Made by a program: the position numbers and the translations under genes. A DNA stretch of 21,071 bases from Bacteroidota bacterium. Its GTDB lineage: Bacteria > Bacteroidota > Bacteroidia > Flavobacteriales > Flavobacteriaceae. The notes below the pieces were generated by a model. It saw only the letters and a list, made by a program, of their open reading frames with translations, ran no database searches and was not told the origin of the DNA. Shown in pieces: positions 7,196-14,784 of this stretch. Position 1 is the first letter of the stretch. The number at the start of each line of letters is the position of its first letter. The DNA is taken from NCBI GenBank assembly GCA_023457535.1, contig JAEWLN010000195.1, positions 1-21,071 on the forward strand, given 5' to 3'.

Positions 7196-9076
7196 CTATT
7201 TCTTTTGTTCGGCTGGCGGGAAGCTGTTGTCGTGATCAGCGACATCCGTCATCATCTTGCTTGGATCGATCACTACAGATTTAATGGTTGCGCGCGGTTT
7301 GGCTATCGAAAACGAATAGGCCGGCGCTCCCCACGCCCAGTCGCTCAAAACGGTGCGTTTGAGGCCCGGGTACGGATTTGGTTTTTCATAATGCATCATC
7401 CGCAGCGGAATGTAAAAATATTCCTTTGAACCGTCTGTATATTCCACGACGATATCGATCGGCATCGGGATACGTCCTTTACGCGCGAGCGATACGGTCG
7501 TGTTTTTACCGCTTTCGGTAACGTCCGTCACGGCATAATCCACGGTATGTGTGGTTTGCGTCCATTCGTTGAGGTACCAGCCGAGTTGCGCGCCAGAGAC
7601 GCGTTCGGCAGTGCGCATGATGTCGTTTGGTGCAGGATGTCTGAACTTGAAATCGGCGTAAAAGCGCTTGATCGTTTGATCGAGCTGCGGCTGCCCGATC
7701 AGATAACCCAACTGCGTCAAAAACAAACAACCTTTGTAATACGAAGCGATCGAATACGGCCGGTTTTCGTTATAGCGGTCGCCGTGCGTGCTTTGCGGCT
7801 CTTCTTTGCCCGATTTTACCAGGTTGTAATACGTGGCGTACACCTCGGCAAACGGATTGTCCTGTTTGGGTGTCATGATCTGGTTGAGCGCGAGCTGCTC
7901 GATATAGGTCGCAAAACCTTCATCCATCCACGGATGTTTGGATTCGTTCGATGCCAGCACGTGCTGAAACCACGCGTGTGCCAGCTCGTGTGTGGCCGTT
8001 TCGGTCATTCCTTCGAGCTTGCCGTTGCCGAGCATCAGCGTGCACATGGCGTATTCCATTCCGCCGTCGCCACCCTGGATGAACGAATATTGCTGATACG
8101 GATACGCGCCCACCGAATGGTTGAAATAATCCATTACGCGAACCATAATCGGCTGGAGCGCTTTCCAATTGTCGATGATTTGCGGGTTATTTTTGTACAA
8201 AAAGTGCAAATCGACGTTGTTCGGCCCTTTAACGATATCGTGCAGGTAATTTCTATCGGCGGCCCATGTAAAATCGTGTACATTCGGCGCAATGAAATGC
8301 CACGTGAGTGTCTTCTTTTTGCCGTGGTCGACTTTTACGCCTGAATCCTGATAACCGTGTCCGATCTCATTTTTGTTTTGTAAATACCCCGATCCGCCAA
8401 GCACATAATCTTTGTCGATAGTGATCCTGACATCAAAATTGCCCCACACGCCGTGAAATTCGCGCGCAATATAAGCGTCGGTGTGCCAGCCTTCAAAATC
8501 GAATTCGGCGAGTTTGGGATACCACTGGCTCATCGAAAATTCAACGCCTTCAGAATTGTTGCGGCCCGAACGGCGGATCTGAACGGGCACCTGTCCGTCA
8601 AAGTCCAGCGTAAAGGTCGATTTGGATTTGGGCAAAATGGGTTGTGCCAACGTGACTTCGAGGATCGTACCCGACACTTTGGTGGCCGCCGAAGCGCCGT
8701 CTTGCTTAAAATTGGAAATCTTCAGATAACCGATCTCGTCCGGCTTGAGTTTTGAAATCCGGCTCTCGCGCACTTCTTTGTCGCCCACTTTGGTACGCGT
8801 GACCATGCGTCGGTCCGGATCGGCGATCGAAGACGCGCGCGCATCCATTTCGCTTCCGGGCTGGAACGCGTTGTTGAACAAATGGTAGAACACCTTGCGC
8901 AGCGTGTCGTTGGAATTGTTGGTGTACACAAGGGTTTGCCTGCCTTTGTATTGGTATTTTTTGGCATCGACGACCACCTCCATTTTGTAGTCGGCGTGCT
9001 GTTGCCAATAATCAGAATCCTGCGCCAGGCCCGTCCAAAGGGCCAAAAGCATAGAAATCACGAGAAATTTTTTCAT
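7196..9076 (-). CDS. Secreted M1 family zinc metallopeptidase
   Basis: A 626-residue aminopeptidase-like gluzincin. The signal peptide MKKFLVISMLLALWTGLAQ ends near Gln19. The N-terminal M1 beta domain covers about residues 25-275. The catalytic domain carries GGMEYAM at 338-344 (in place of the common GAMEN exopeptidase loop), the zinc site HELAH at 363-367 and the third ligand Glu386 in WMDEGFATY, the canonical HEXXH-X18-E spacing. The C-terminal region contains the 'YLNEWTQTTHTVDYAV' segment seen in periplasmic Bacteroidota M1 enzymes. It probably degrades peptides in the periplasm or outside the cell. It follows the S8 peptidase gene on the same strand after 54 bp that contain a weak terminator-like hairpin, so co-transcription is possible but not certain. 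Both neighbours are exported peptidases, suggesting a peptide-scavenging pair. Confidence 0.92.
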   Translation of the reverse strand: MKKFLVISMLLALWTGLAQDSDYWQQHADYKMEVVVDAKKYQYKGRQTLVYTNNSNDTLRKVFYHLFNNAFQPGSEMDARASSIADPDRRMVTRTKVGDKEVRESRISKLKPDEIGYLKISNFKQDGASAATKVSGTILEVTLAQPILPKSKSTFTLDFDGQVPVQIRRSGRNNSEGVEFSMSQWYPKLAEFDFEGWHTDAYIAREFHGVWGNFDVRITIDKDYVLGGSGYLQNKNEIGHGYQDSGVKVDHGKKKTLTWHFIAPNVHDFTWAADRNYLHDIVKGPNNVDLHFLYKNNPQIIDNWKALQPIMVRVMDYFNHSVGAYPYQQYSFIQGGDGGMEYAMCTLMLGNGKLEGMTETATHELAHAWFQHVLASNESKHPWMDEGFATYIEQLALNQIMTPKQDNPFAEVYATYYNLVKSGKEEPQSTHGDRYNENRPYSIASYYKGCLFLTQLGYLIGQPQLDQTIKRFYADFKFRHPAPNDIMRTAERVSGAQLGWYLNEWTQTTHTVDYAVTDVTESGKNTTVSLARKGRIPMPIDIVVEYTDGSKEYFYIPLRMMHYEKPNPYPGLKRTVLSDWAWGAPAYSFSIAKPRATIKSVVIDPSKMMTDVADHDNSFPPAEQKK

Positions 9077-9083
9077 GATGCGG

Positions 9084-9111
9084 ATAAAAAAGGGAAGGGA
9101 ATTACCCCTTC
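9084..9111 (-). terminator. Weak terminator-like hairpin between the S8 and M1 peptidase genes
   Basis: On the minus strand GAAGGG, a 6-nt loop and CCCTTC form a 6-bp stem followed by CC and then six T's, starting 20 nt after the S8 peptidase stop. The stem is short, so it may attenuate rather than stop transcription into the M1 gene. Confidence 0.35.
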
Positions 9112-9130
9112 ACCAATGGATAAAATAAGC

Positions 9131-10729
9131 TTATTTCTTTTTCGACATTTTAGATGCCATGATCAGCGCATTGTATGCATTGACCATTTTGCCGGATTTC
9201 GAAGCATTTGTAAACGGACGTTTTTCGCCGCTTTCGCCCAATGTGACTACCGTGGTGACAGGCAAACCGGAATCCATCAAAATCTGCTTGACCTGTGGCG
9301 CGGTTAAATCGGGGTAATGCGAACGGATCAGCGCCGCGACACCTGCCGCATTCGGAGCAGCCATCGAAGTGCCTTGTTCGTACTTGTACTTGTTGTTAGG
9401 AATGGTGGCGTAAATTTTGGCACCGGGGGCGAAAACATCCACCTGTGTTGCGCCGTAGTTGGAGAATCCGGCCACCATCCCGGACCCGTAAGTATAATTG
9501 AGCGCGCCGATGTTGATGAAGTTGCCGGCGATCTCGGTCTTGCCGTCGGCAGAATCATTCGGGTAATTTTCGTTTTCGGCCACATCGATGTCAAGCCCGT
9601 CGTTGCCTGCCGCATGAACAATCAGCACATCTTTGCTTTCGGCGTATTTGATCGCATCGTACACCCATTGTCTTTGCGGCGAGAAGGATTTGCCAAAGCT
9701 GCCGTTGATGACTTTTGCACCATTGTCCACTGCATAACGGATGCCGAGCGCGATGTCTTTGTCGTACTCGTCGCCGTTCGGAACTGCGCGCACCACGAGG
9801 ATCTGGACGTTGTTGGCCACACCGTCGCCGCCTTTTTTGTTGCCGCGCACCTGGGCGATGATGCCCGCTACGTGCGTTCCGTGTGAAGCGTCTTTTTTAT
9901 CCGGACCGGCCACGACATTGTTGCCGTAGTTGCGGTCGTTGATATCGTCGGGATTGTCGCCAACCACTTTACGCCCGTCAAATTCCGTGTTCAGATTGTA
10001 GTTGAGCTGGTCGTAGACCTGGTTTTTATAATCGTTGAGTTCGCTGTTGAAGTCCGGGCCGGTTTGCGCAATAACGCTCATCATCACTTGTTTGCTCTGG
10101 CTCAGCATCGGGTCTGAAGTTTGGATGGCCTTGACCTCCTCGAGGGTGTAATTTTCTTTTTTGAGGTGTGCGGCAACGGTTTGGTTGGCCTTGAAAATGA
10201 AATCCACCTGCTGTTTATTGCCCTGCGCTTCTTTGAGCTTGTTTTCGAGTTCGGTGCGCGCTTTTTTGTATTCGGCCGAATTGGTGTCGCCTTTGCGAAC
10301 GATACGCGTCAATTCAAGATTTTCATTGGTCGCATCGCCCAGGAAATTCCATCCGTGGATGTCGTCGATGTAGCCGTTCTTATCGTCGTCGATGCCATTT
10401 CCCGCGATTTCCTTTGGATTGGTCCAAATCACGCTTTTGAGGTCTTCATGATCGATGTCGACGCCCGAGTCAATGACCCCAACAATCACTTTTGTGCCTT
10501 TTTTGCCCTTGATGATTTCCTTGTAGGCCTTGTCGACGCTCATTCCCGGAACGGTGTCGTTGATTAGGTCAAGGTGGCTCCACCGCATGAGGTCAGGCTC
10601 TTTGAGCGGCGCAATTTTAAGTGGGACTTTATCGATGTTTTCTGGTGCTGTGGCAACCATTTTGGAAGATCCGCACCCGGTGAGCATCGCCAACGCAAAA
10701 GCAGTCAGGAAAATCGGTTTGATTTGCAT
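9131..10729 (-). CDS. S8 family (subtilisin-like) serine peptidase, lipoprotein
   Basis: A 532-residue subtilase with a lipoprotein signal (lipobox AMLTGC, Cys19), so it is a membrane-anchored envelope or surface protease. The catalytic triad is visible: Asp87 in VIGVIDSGVD-type sequence (VGVIDSGVD), His283 in DASHGTHVAG and Ser455 in QGTSMAAPNAAG; an oxyanion-hole type Asn is in VHAAGNDG (about 373-377). Asp and His are about 196 residues apart, against roughly 30 in subtilisin. The insert (about residues 130-270) is Lys/Glu/Gln-rich and probably helical; from recall this is a feature of flavobacterial S8 proteins rather than a defect. It ends at KKK with no T9SS sorting domain. A -7 box (TATTTTTG) lies 21 nt upstream of the start. 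The M1 metallopeptidase gene follows on the same strand. Confidence 0.92.
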   Translation of the reverse strand: MQIKPIFLTAFALAMLTGCGSSKMVATAPENIDKVPLKIAPLKEPDLMRWSHLDLINDTVPGMSVDKAYKEIIKGKKGTKVIVGVIDSGVDIDHEDLKSVIWTNPKEIAGNGIDDDKNGYIDDIHGWNFLGDATNENLELTRIVRKGDTNSAEYKKARTELENKLKEAQGNKQQVDFIFKANQTVAAHLKKENYTLEEVKAIQTSDPMLSQSKQVMMSVIAQTGPDFNSELNDYKNQVYDQLNYNLNTEFDGRKVVGDNPDDINDRNYGNNVVAGPDKKDASHGTHVAGIIAQVRGNKKGGDGVANNVQILVVRAVPNGDEYDKDIALGIRYAVDNGAKVINGSFGKSFSPQRQWVYDAIKYAESKDVLIVHAAGNDGLDIDVAENENYPNDSADGKTEIAGNFINIGALNYTYGSGMVAGFSNYGATQVDVFAPGAKIYATIPNNKYKYEQGTSMAAPNAAGVAALIRSHYPDLTAPQVKQILMDSGLPVTTVVTLGESGEKRPFTNASKSGKMVNAYNALIMASKMSKKK

Positions 10730-10750
10730 AAGTTAAATTTTTGGATTGGT

Positions 10751-10758
10751 CAAAAATA
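10751..10758 (-). promoter_or_regulatory. Candidate -7 promoter box of the S8 peptidase gene (TATTTTTG)
   Basis: TATTTTTG on the minus strand matches TAnnTTTG, 21 nt before the ATG at 10729. A TTTG lies 14 nt further upstream, shorter than the usual 17-23 nt spacing, so only the -7 part is convincing. Confidence 0.4.
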
Positions 10759-10800
10759 CCCCGAGTTTGTTACAAATCATACTTTTATTAACAATTATTT

Positions 10801-10847
10801 GTGCGGCGTGCCAGCGGAGTCTTCAAGGGCGCTCAATGCCGCCGCAC
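10801..10847. repeat. GC-rich inverted repeat downstream of the beta-barrel gene
   Basis: GTGCGGCG at 10801-10808 and CGCCGCAC at 10840-10847 are perfect 8-bp inverted repeats, with a second small stem inside (AGCG 10813-10816 with CGCT 10830-10833). It lies 24 bp after the beta-barrel gene stop. On the plus strand it is followed by TTTT; on the minus strand, the direction of the adjacent genes, it is followed by AAATAATTG with no U-tract. It may be a 3'-stabilising or partial terminator hairpin of the beta-barrel mRNA. Confidence 0.5.
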
Positions 10848-10870
10848 TTTTGGATCGTCAGGCATTTCAA

Positions 10871-13294
10871 TCAGCCGTTGGATCCGCCGGCGCGTTGCTT
10901 GATATCGTCTGCGCCGCCGGTTCGTTTGCGCGCCCCACCATTGCCGTGGCCAAAATTGTAAGTGTATGAAAGCGTGACCACCTGCGAATCGCGCCCTACT
11001 GCAAAATTTTCTTCATAGCCGGTATAATCTAAACGCGCTCTGATGATGTTGGTCCTGAAAATGTCGGTCATGGCGAGCTTGAGCGTGCTGTTGTTGAATT
11101 TTTTTTGCACGCCTGCATTCACGAGCCAGATCGGTTCGATATGGTCATACGCATAGCGTTCCCTTGCGCGGTATTCGCCGGAGAGTTCCGCAAAATAGCC
11201 GTTGCCCAATTTGAAATTGTTGTTCGAGGACACATTCCACGTAAAATTCCCCGCACTGCTCAGCGGCGTGTTCGAAACGTTGCCATTGTATTTTGCCGTG
11301 TACAGATTGATGTTATTGGTCGTGTCCCACCATTTGGTCACGCTCACCGGAACGATAAAATACAGTCCAAAAATATCCACCGAGTCCAGATTGTTCACGC
11401 TCTGAACGGTAACCTGCGCTTCTGAGACCGATGGCGAAACCGTGTCTGTGATGTTGTCATTGGTGCGCGAAAAACTCAACGTGGTGAAAATTTTCTGGTT
11501 GAAGGCGTGCGTGAGCTCAAAAGAATGTGTGGTTTGCGCGATGAGCCGCGGGTTGCCTTCTTTGTACGTGGTGTGATCGATGTAAAACCGGAACGGGTTG
11601 AGCTGATCGTACCCCGGGCGCTGGATCCGTCTGCTGTAATTAAGGTCGAAACTGTGCTTGGGATGCATCGCGTAAGTCAGCAGCGCGCTTGGGAACAACT
11701 GTAGATACGCATCTTCAAACGAGCGGTTGTAGGCCAGTTGCCGCCCTGAAATATTGGTGTTTTCGAGTCGCAGTCCAAGCTGTACATTCCATTTGCCGAA
11801 CTCGCGCGCGGCGTTGGCGTAAGCCGCATTGATGTTTTCCTTATACAGAAACCGGTTGCTTTTGGTCGGATCGTAAACATCGGCGCCGGACGACCGGTCG
11901 AAATACAACAAATCGTTATCGGTCTGAACATAGCTGGACTTGATCCCGGTTTCAAATTTGGTCTTTCCAAAGTGTTTGACCAGATCGGTCTTGGCAGCGT
12001 AGATCTGCAGCGAGCCTTGCAGATCGCCATGGACGCGATAGGGAAGCGGCGCCACAGAGGCGTCATAGGTGCCATAGTGAACGTCAAAATTCTGGTCCGA
12101 GGTGTTGCCGTAGCTCGCGTAATCCAGATCGGTCGTGAATTCCGTGCCGGTGGTATCGATTGCCCATTTGTAATTGATGTTGGCCGAGTAGTTCCGCCAA
12201 TGATCGCGGTTGTGGCTTTGCGACCGGAAAAAGGACGCTTTGACCGCATTTGCATCGTACACATCAGAGAAATTCCCGCCCGTAGGGGTAAATTTGTTGC
12301 TCACGCCGCTGACCAGTACGCCAACAGTGTGTTTTTCGTTGATCCGGTAATCCATTCCGGCGCGCGCGGTGTGGTTGCGAAAGGTAAGTTTGAGGTAATT
12401 GTCCTGATCAAATGCGCCCGTAAAGGTCGTGCCGTCATAAAATTTCCGGTCGAGTTGCAAATCGTTGTACCCTTCGCGGTACGCAAAACTGTAGCTTCCA
12501 AAAATATTGACGTGCTCGTTGCGGTGGTTCAGGCTCAGGTTGTTGTTGTTTTTGATGTATCGCCCGTGTCCGATGGCCGCCGACACGCTTCCGTTGGTGC
12601 CTTTTCGCTTGTCCTTTTTCATCCGGATGTTGATAATCGATGTGCCCGCCGCATCGTATTTGGACGACGGATTGGTAATGAACTCGATCTTTTCGATCGA
12701 CCCCGACGGGATCCCGCGAAGGTAATTGGCCAGGTTTGCGCCCGTCATAGGTGTGGGCTTGCCGTCGATCTGGACGATGATACCGCCGCGTCCGCGCAGC
12801 GAAATGTTGTCATTATTGTCCACATTTACCCCCGGCGCGCGCTCGAGTACCTCAAAGGCCGACGATCCCGTGGCGGCAATGCTGCTCTCGACATTGAGAA
12901 TCGTTTTGCCGTCGTGGCGCTCGATGTACTGCTTGGTTTTGGTAACAGTGACCGCCTCGAGTTGTTGCGCGGCAGCAATGGGAATGGTGCCAAGATCAAG
13001 GTCCGTTTGCGCATCGAACAGATCGCCTGTGTAGCGCGTTTGTCCGTTTTGGGTCATCTGCAACGCATAGCGGCCTTTGCCGATATTAACGAAGGCGAAA
13101 CGGCCGTTTTCGTCCGTGATTTCCGTTTTTGCGATCGATTGGTCCTCGGCAATCAGGTATACGATGGCTTCTGTGGCCGGTTCGCCGTTTGCGTTGAACG
13201 CGCCCGATATAGCGATCTTGCCTGTTTGCGCCGATGCCAAAGCCGCAATAGCCAGCAGCAGCAGCAAAGTGATTTGATGGATGATTTTTAACAT
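10871..13294 (-). CDS. Outer membrane beta-barrel protein (TonB-receptor-like, with carboxypeptidase-regulatory domain)
   Basis: An 807-residue outer membrane protein. Signal peptide about residues 1-22 (hydrophobic LLLLLAIAALASAQ). Next comes a carboxypeptidase-regulatory-like beta-sandwich (about 26-105, with ENGRFAFVNIGKGRYALQM), a short TonB-box-like stretch (LEAVTVTKTK, near 112-121) and a plug domain (about 125-225, with LERAPGVNVD, LRGRGGIIVQIDGKP and SKYDAAGTSIINI). The C-terminal barrel is of the type found in Bacteroidota outer membrane beta-barrel family proteins, ending in a strand (VVTLSYTYNFGHG) plus a tail with ADDIKQR, which from recall is common in this family. Substrate unknown. 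It is preceded by a MarR regulator only 35 bp upstream on the same strand, so the two are probably one operon and the regulator probably controls it. The start ATG at 13294 gives the expected signal peptide. Confidence 0.9.
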   Translation of the reverse strand: MLKIIHQITLLLLLAIAALASAQTGKIAISGAFNANGEPATEAIVYLIAEDQSIAKTEITDENGRFAFVNIGKGRYALQMTQNGQTRYTGDLFDAQTDLDLGTIPIAAAQQLEAVTVTKTKQYIERHDGKTILNVESSIAATGSSAFEVLERAPGVNVDNNDNISLRGRGGIIVQIDGKPTPMTGANLANYLRGIPSGSIEKIEFITNPSSKYDAAGTSIINIRMKKDKRKGTNGSVSAAIGHGRYIKNNNNLSLNHRNEHVNIFGSYSFAYREGYNDLQLDRKFYDGTTFTGAFDQDNYLKLTFRNHTARAGMDYRINEKHTVGVLVSGVSNKFTPTGGNFSDVYDANAVKASFFRSQSHNRDHWRNYSANINYKWAIDTTGTEFTTDLDYASYGNTSDQNFDVHYGTYDASVAPLPYRVHGDLQGSLQIYAAKTDLVKHFGKTKFETGIKSSYVQTDNDLLYFDRSSGADVYDPTKSNRFLYKENINAAYANAAREFGKWNVQLGLRLENTNISGRQLAYNRSFEDAYLQLFPSALLTYAMHPKHSFDLNYSRRIQRPGYDQLNPFRFYIDHTTYKEGNPRLIAQTTHSFELTHAFNQKIFTTLSFSRTNDNITDTVSPSVSEAQVTVQSVNNLDSVDIFGLYFIVPVSVTKWWDTTNNINLYTAKYNGNVSNTPLSSAGNFTWNVSSNNNFKLGNGYFAELSGEYRARERYAYDHIEPIWLVNAGVQKKFNNSTLKLAMTDIFRTNIIRARLDYTGYEENFAVGRDSQVVTLSYTYNFGHGNGGARKRTGGADDIKQRAGGSNG

Positions 13295-13322
13295 GATGAT
13301 TTGATTGATGATTTGATGGATG
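13270..13322. repeat. Direct 14-bp repeat around the beta-barrel gene start
   Basis: TGATTTGATGGATG occurs at 13270-13283 (inside the first codons of the beta-barrel gene) and again at 13309-13322 (in the gap before it), with related TGATTTGATTGATG sequence between. The duplication straddles the ATG. It may be slippage or a small duplication; no function is evident. Confidence 0.6.
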
Positions 13323-13329
13323 CGGAATG

Positions 13330-13758
13330 CTACTGCGAATTTTTGATGATTTGCTGCAGCACTTGGTTGGTCGTTTCGATGTCTTTGGCTGCAATGCCCG
13401 CCAAAGCGGTATTCCTGTTTTCGACGACCAGGCTTTGTACTTTTCCGATAATCGAAAGACCTTCATCGGTTACGGAAAGAATGGTTTTGCGCCGATCCGC
13501 CGGATTGATTTCGCGGTTCAGATACCCCGATTGGACCAGAATTTCAATAATCCGGGTAACGGATGCATTGTCTTTAAATATTTTTTCTGCCAGTTCCTGT
13601 TGCGTGATCCCGGGATTTTCCAAAATGGCTTTGATCGTAAGCCATTGGTCGATCGTAATCTTATGGCCGTGCGCGCGCAGCTGTTTTTGTGCATAGTTGC
13701 GGTAGGTGCGGATGGCTTTGTCGATGTTGTAAAAAACGATGTCATTTAATTTTTCCAT
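13330..13758 (-). CDS. MarR family transcriptional regulator
   Basis: A 142-residue winged helix-turn-helix regulator. The helix-turn-helix covers ITQQELAEKIFKDNASVTRIIEILVQSGYL and the wing is the classical MarR REINPADRRKTILSVTDEG (DxRxxx-type signature), flanked by N- and C-terminal dimerisation helices. The ATG at 13758 (MEKLNDIVFYNIDK) is chosen over an upstream in-frame TTG at 13776, because that TTG lies inside a -7 box. MarR proteins usually repress their own operon and release DNA on binding a small molecule or on oxidation. The gene directly downstream, on the same strand, encodes the outer membrane beta-barrel protein, so that transporter-like protein is the likely target. A perfect palindrome at 13798-13811 is the likely operator. 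Confidence 0.92.
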   Translation of the reverse strand: MEKLNDIVFYNIDKAIRTYRNYAQKQLRAHGHKITIDQWLTIKAILENPGITQQELAEKIFKDNASVTRIIEILVQSGYLNREINPADRRKTILSVTDEGLSIIGKVQSLVVENRNTALAGIAAKDIETTNQVLQQIIKNSQ

Positions 13759-13773
13759 GGCTGTTATTTTTGG

Positions 13774-13781
13774 CAAATATA
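13774..13781 (-). promoter_or_regulatory. Candidate -7 promoter box of the marR operon (TATATTTG)
   Basis: TATATTTG on the minus strand matches TAnnTTTG and lies 15 nt before the MarR ATG. The palindrome at 13798-13811 lies 16 nt upstream of it, in the region where the -33 element would sit. Confidence 0.45.
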
Positions 13782-13797
13782 CGAATAGATGCTAATG

Positions 13798-13811
13798 TTT
13801 GATATATCAAA
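13798..13811. promoter_or_regulatory. Perfect 14-bp palindrome, likely MarR operator
   Basis: TTTGATATATCAAA is a perfect palindrome 39 bp upstream of the MarR start codon and 16 bp upstream of its candidate -7 box. Two-fold symmetric AT-rich sites of this size in the promoter are typical of MarR autoregulatory operators. Binding is inferred from position and symmetry. Confidence 0.55.
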
Positions 13812-13902
13812 TAAAATATTTTGAAAATATTTCATCCAGATCTTCCGGCAGTAGGTCACGCCATCGGGAAAAATGTTACAGCGCGAATTTTTTGGGTAGG
13901 TG

Positions 13903-14784
13903 CAAACGGTCTTTTATATGACCTGAGGCCGCAAGAACGGCGATTCCCGCAATTGCGCTTCCTGGCCGCCGGTATGTACGTATCAGGGAATGGACGATTT
14001 GTTGTCGCAGCGATACATGACTGTTGCGCAAAACAATGACGCGATCGTCTCGCCGGTGGGCGCGGTATGGCGTTACCTGCGCGAGCACCATCCGCAAATC
14101 GAGTTGTATCAGGCCGATGAGAGCCATCCGTCGGTTGCCGGGACGTATGCCGCAGCGTGTACGTTTTATGCGGCGTTGTTGCGCAAAAATCCGGTCGATA
14201 TTACTTTTAACAGCACGCTTTCTGCCACCGACGCCAATGCGATCAAAGCCGCAGCAAAACTGGTGGTGTTCGACCAATTGCCAAACTGGTTCGTCGGAGC
14301 GTATGATCCGGTTTCCGATTTTACACACCAAATTACCCAGAATATGGCAAACTTTACGCAAAATTCACTCTACGCACAAACGTTTCATTGGGATTTTGGC
14401 GACGGAAGTACCTCGGCAGAAGCCAATCCGCAGCACACGTACCAGCAATCCGGAAATTATACTGTTTCGCTGGAACTTACCCATTGCGGACGTTCGCATA
14501 CCAGCAGCCAAACGCTTTTTGTAGGAACGCTGCACAATCAAAGGTTTGACCTGGCCGCACCCCGTGTCTTTCCGACGCTGGTTTCGGGCAAAGTATACAT
14601 TCAAACTGCGCAAAATGTGCGGCAGGTCTGGCTGACAGATCTGGCCGGGCGCACCGTGAGCTTGCCGTTCGACCACAGCCAGGAAACGGTTTGTGTCGAT
14701 GTGTCGGCGTATGACGCGGCGGTTTATTTCCTTCAAATCACTACTGATTCAAACCGTTTTACCACGCGTATCGTCAAACAATAA
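13903..14784 (+). pseudogene. 5'-deleted SGNH/GDSL-type hydrolase remnant with PKD and T9SS sorting domains
   Basis: The open part (from ATG 13990, 264 residues) holds the C-terminal portion of an exported SGNH-fold hydrolase. DESHPSVAGTYAAACTFY (about residues 43-60) is the block V Asp-x-x-His region; a PKD domain follows (HWDFGDGST to about 175), then a T9SS type A sorting domain ending VYFLQITTDSNRF...RIVKQ. The same frame continues upstream with family-like residues KNGDSRNCASWPPVCTYQG, but is broken by TGA at 13924-13926, where relatives (from recall) have Trp in FYMTWGRKNGD, and by TAG at 13897-13899. The Ser-bearing block I (GNSYT/GDS) and the signal peptide are absent, and only about 145 bp separate this remnant from the marR start. 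It is therefore truncated and disrupted. A short product from 13990 is possible but would lack secretion and catalytic Ser. The stop abuts the stop of the convergent MBL gene. Confidence 0.75.

Noticed and set aside
7547..8344. 265-codon plus-strand open frame opposite the M1 peptidase gene
   Set aside because: The opposite strand encodes the intact zinc site of the peptidase; the frame shows no domain.
11972..13291. Long open frame (439 codons) on the plus strand antisense to the beta-barrel gene
   Set aside because: It mirrors the frame of a well-supported gene, has no recognisable domain, and its Val/Arg-rich composition is typical of an antisense shadow.
13758..13776. TTG start at 13776 for the MarR gene
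   Set aside because: It lies inside the TATATTTG promoter box; the ATG at 13758 gives a normal MarR N-terminus.
13821..14039. 72-codon plus-strand open frame upstream of the hydrolase remnant
   Set aside because: It is out of frame with the recognisable hydrolase residues and resembles nothing; those residues continue in the other frame through the TGA at 13924.
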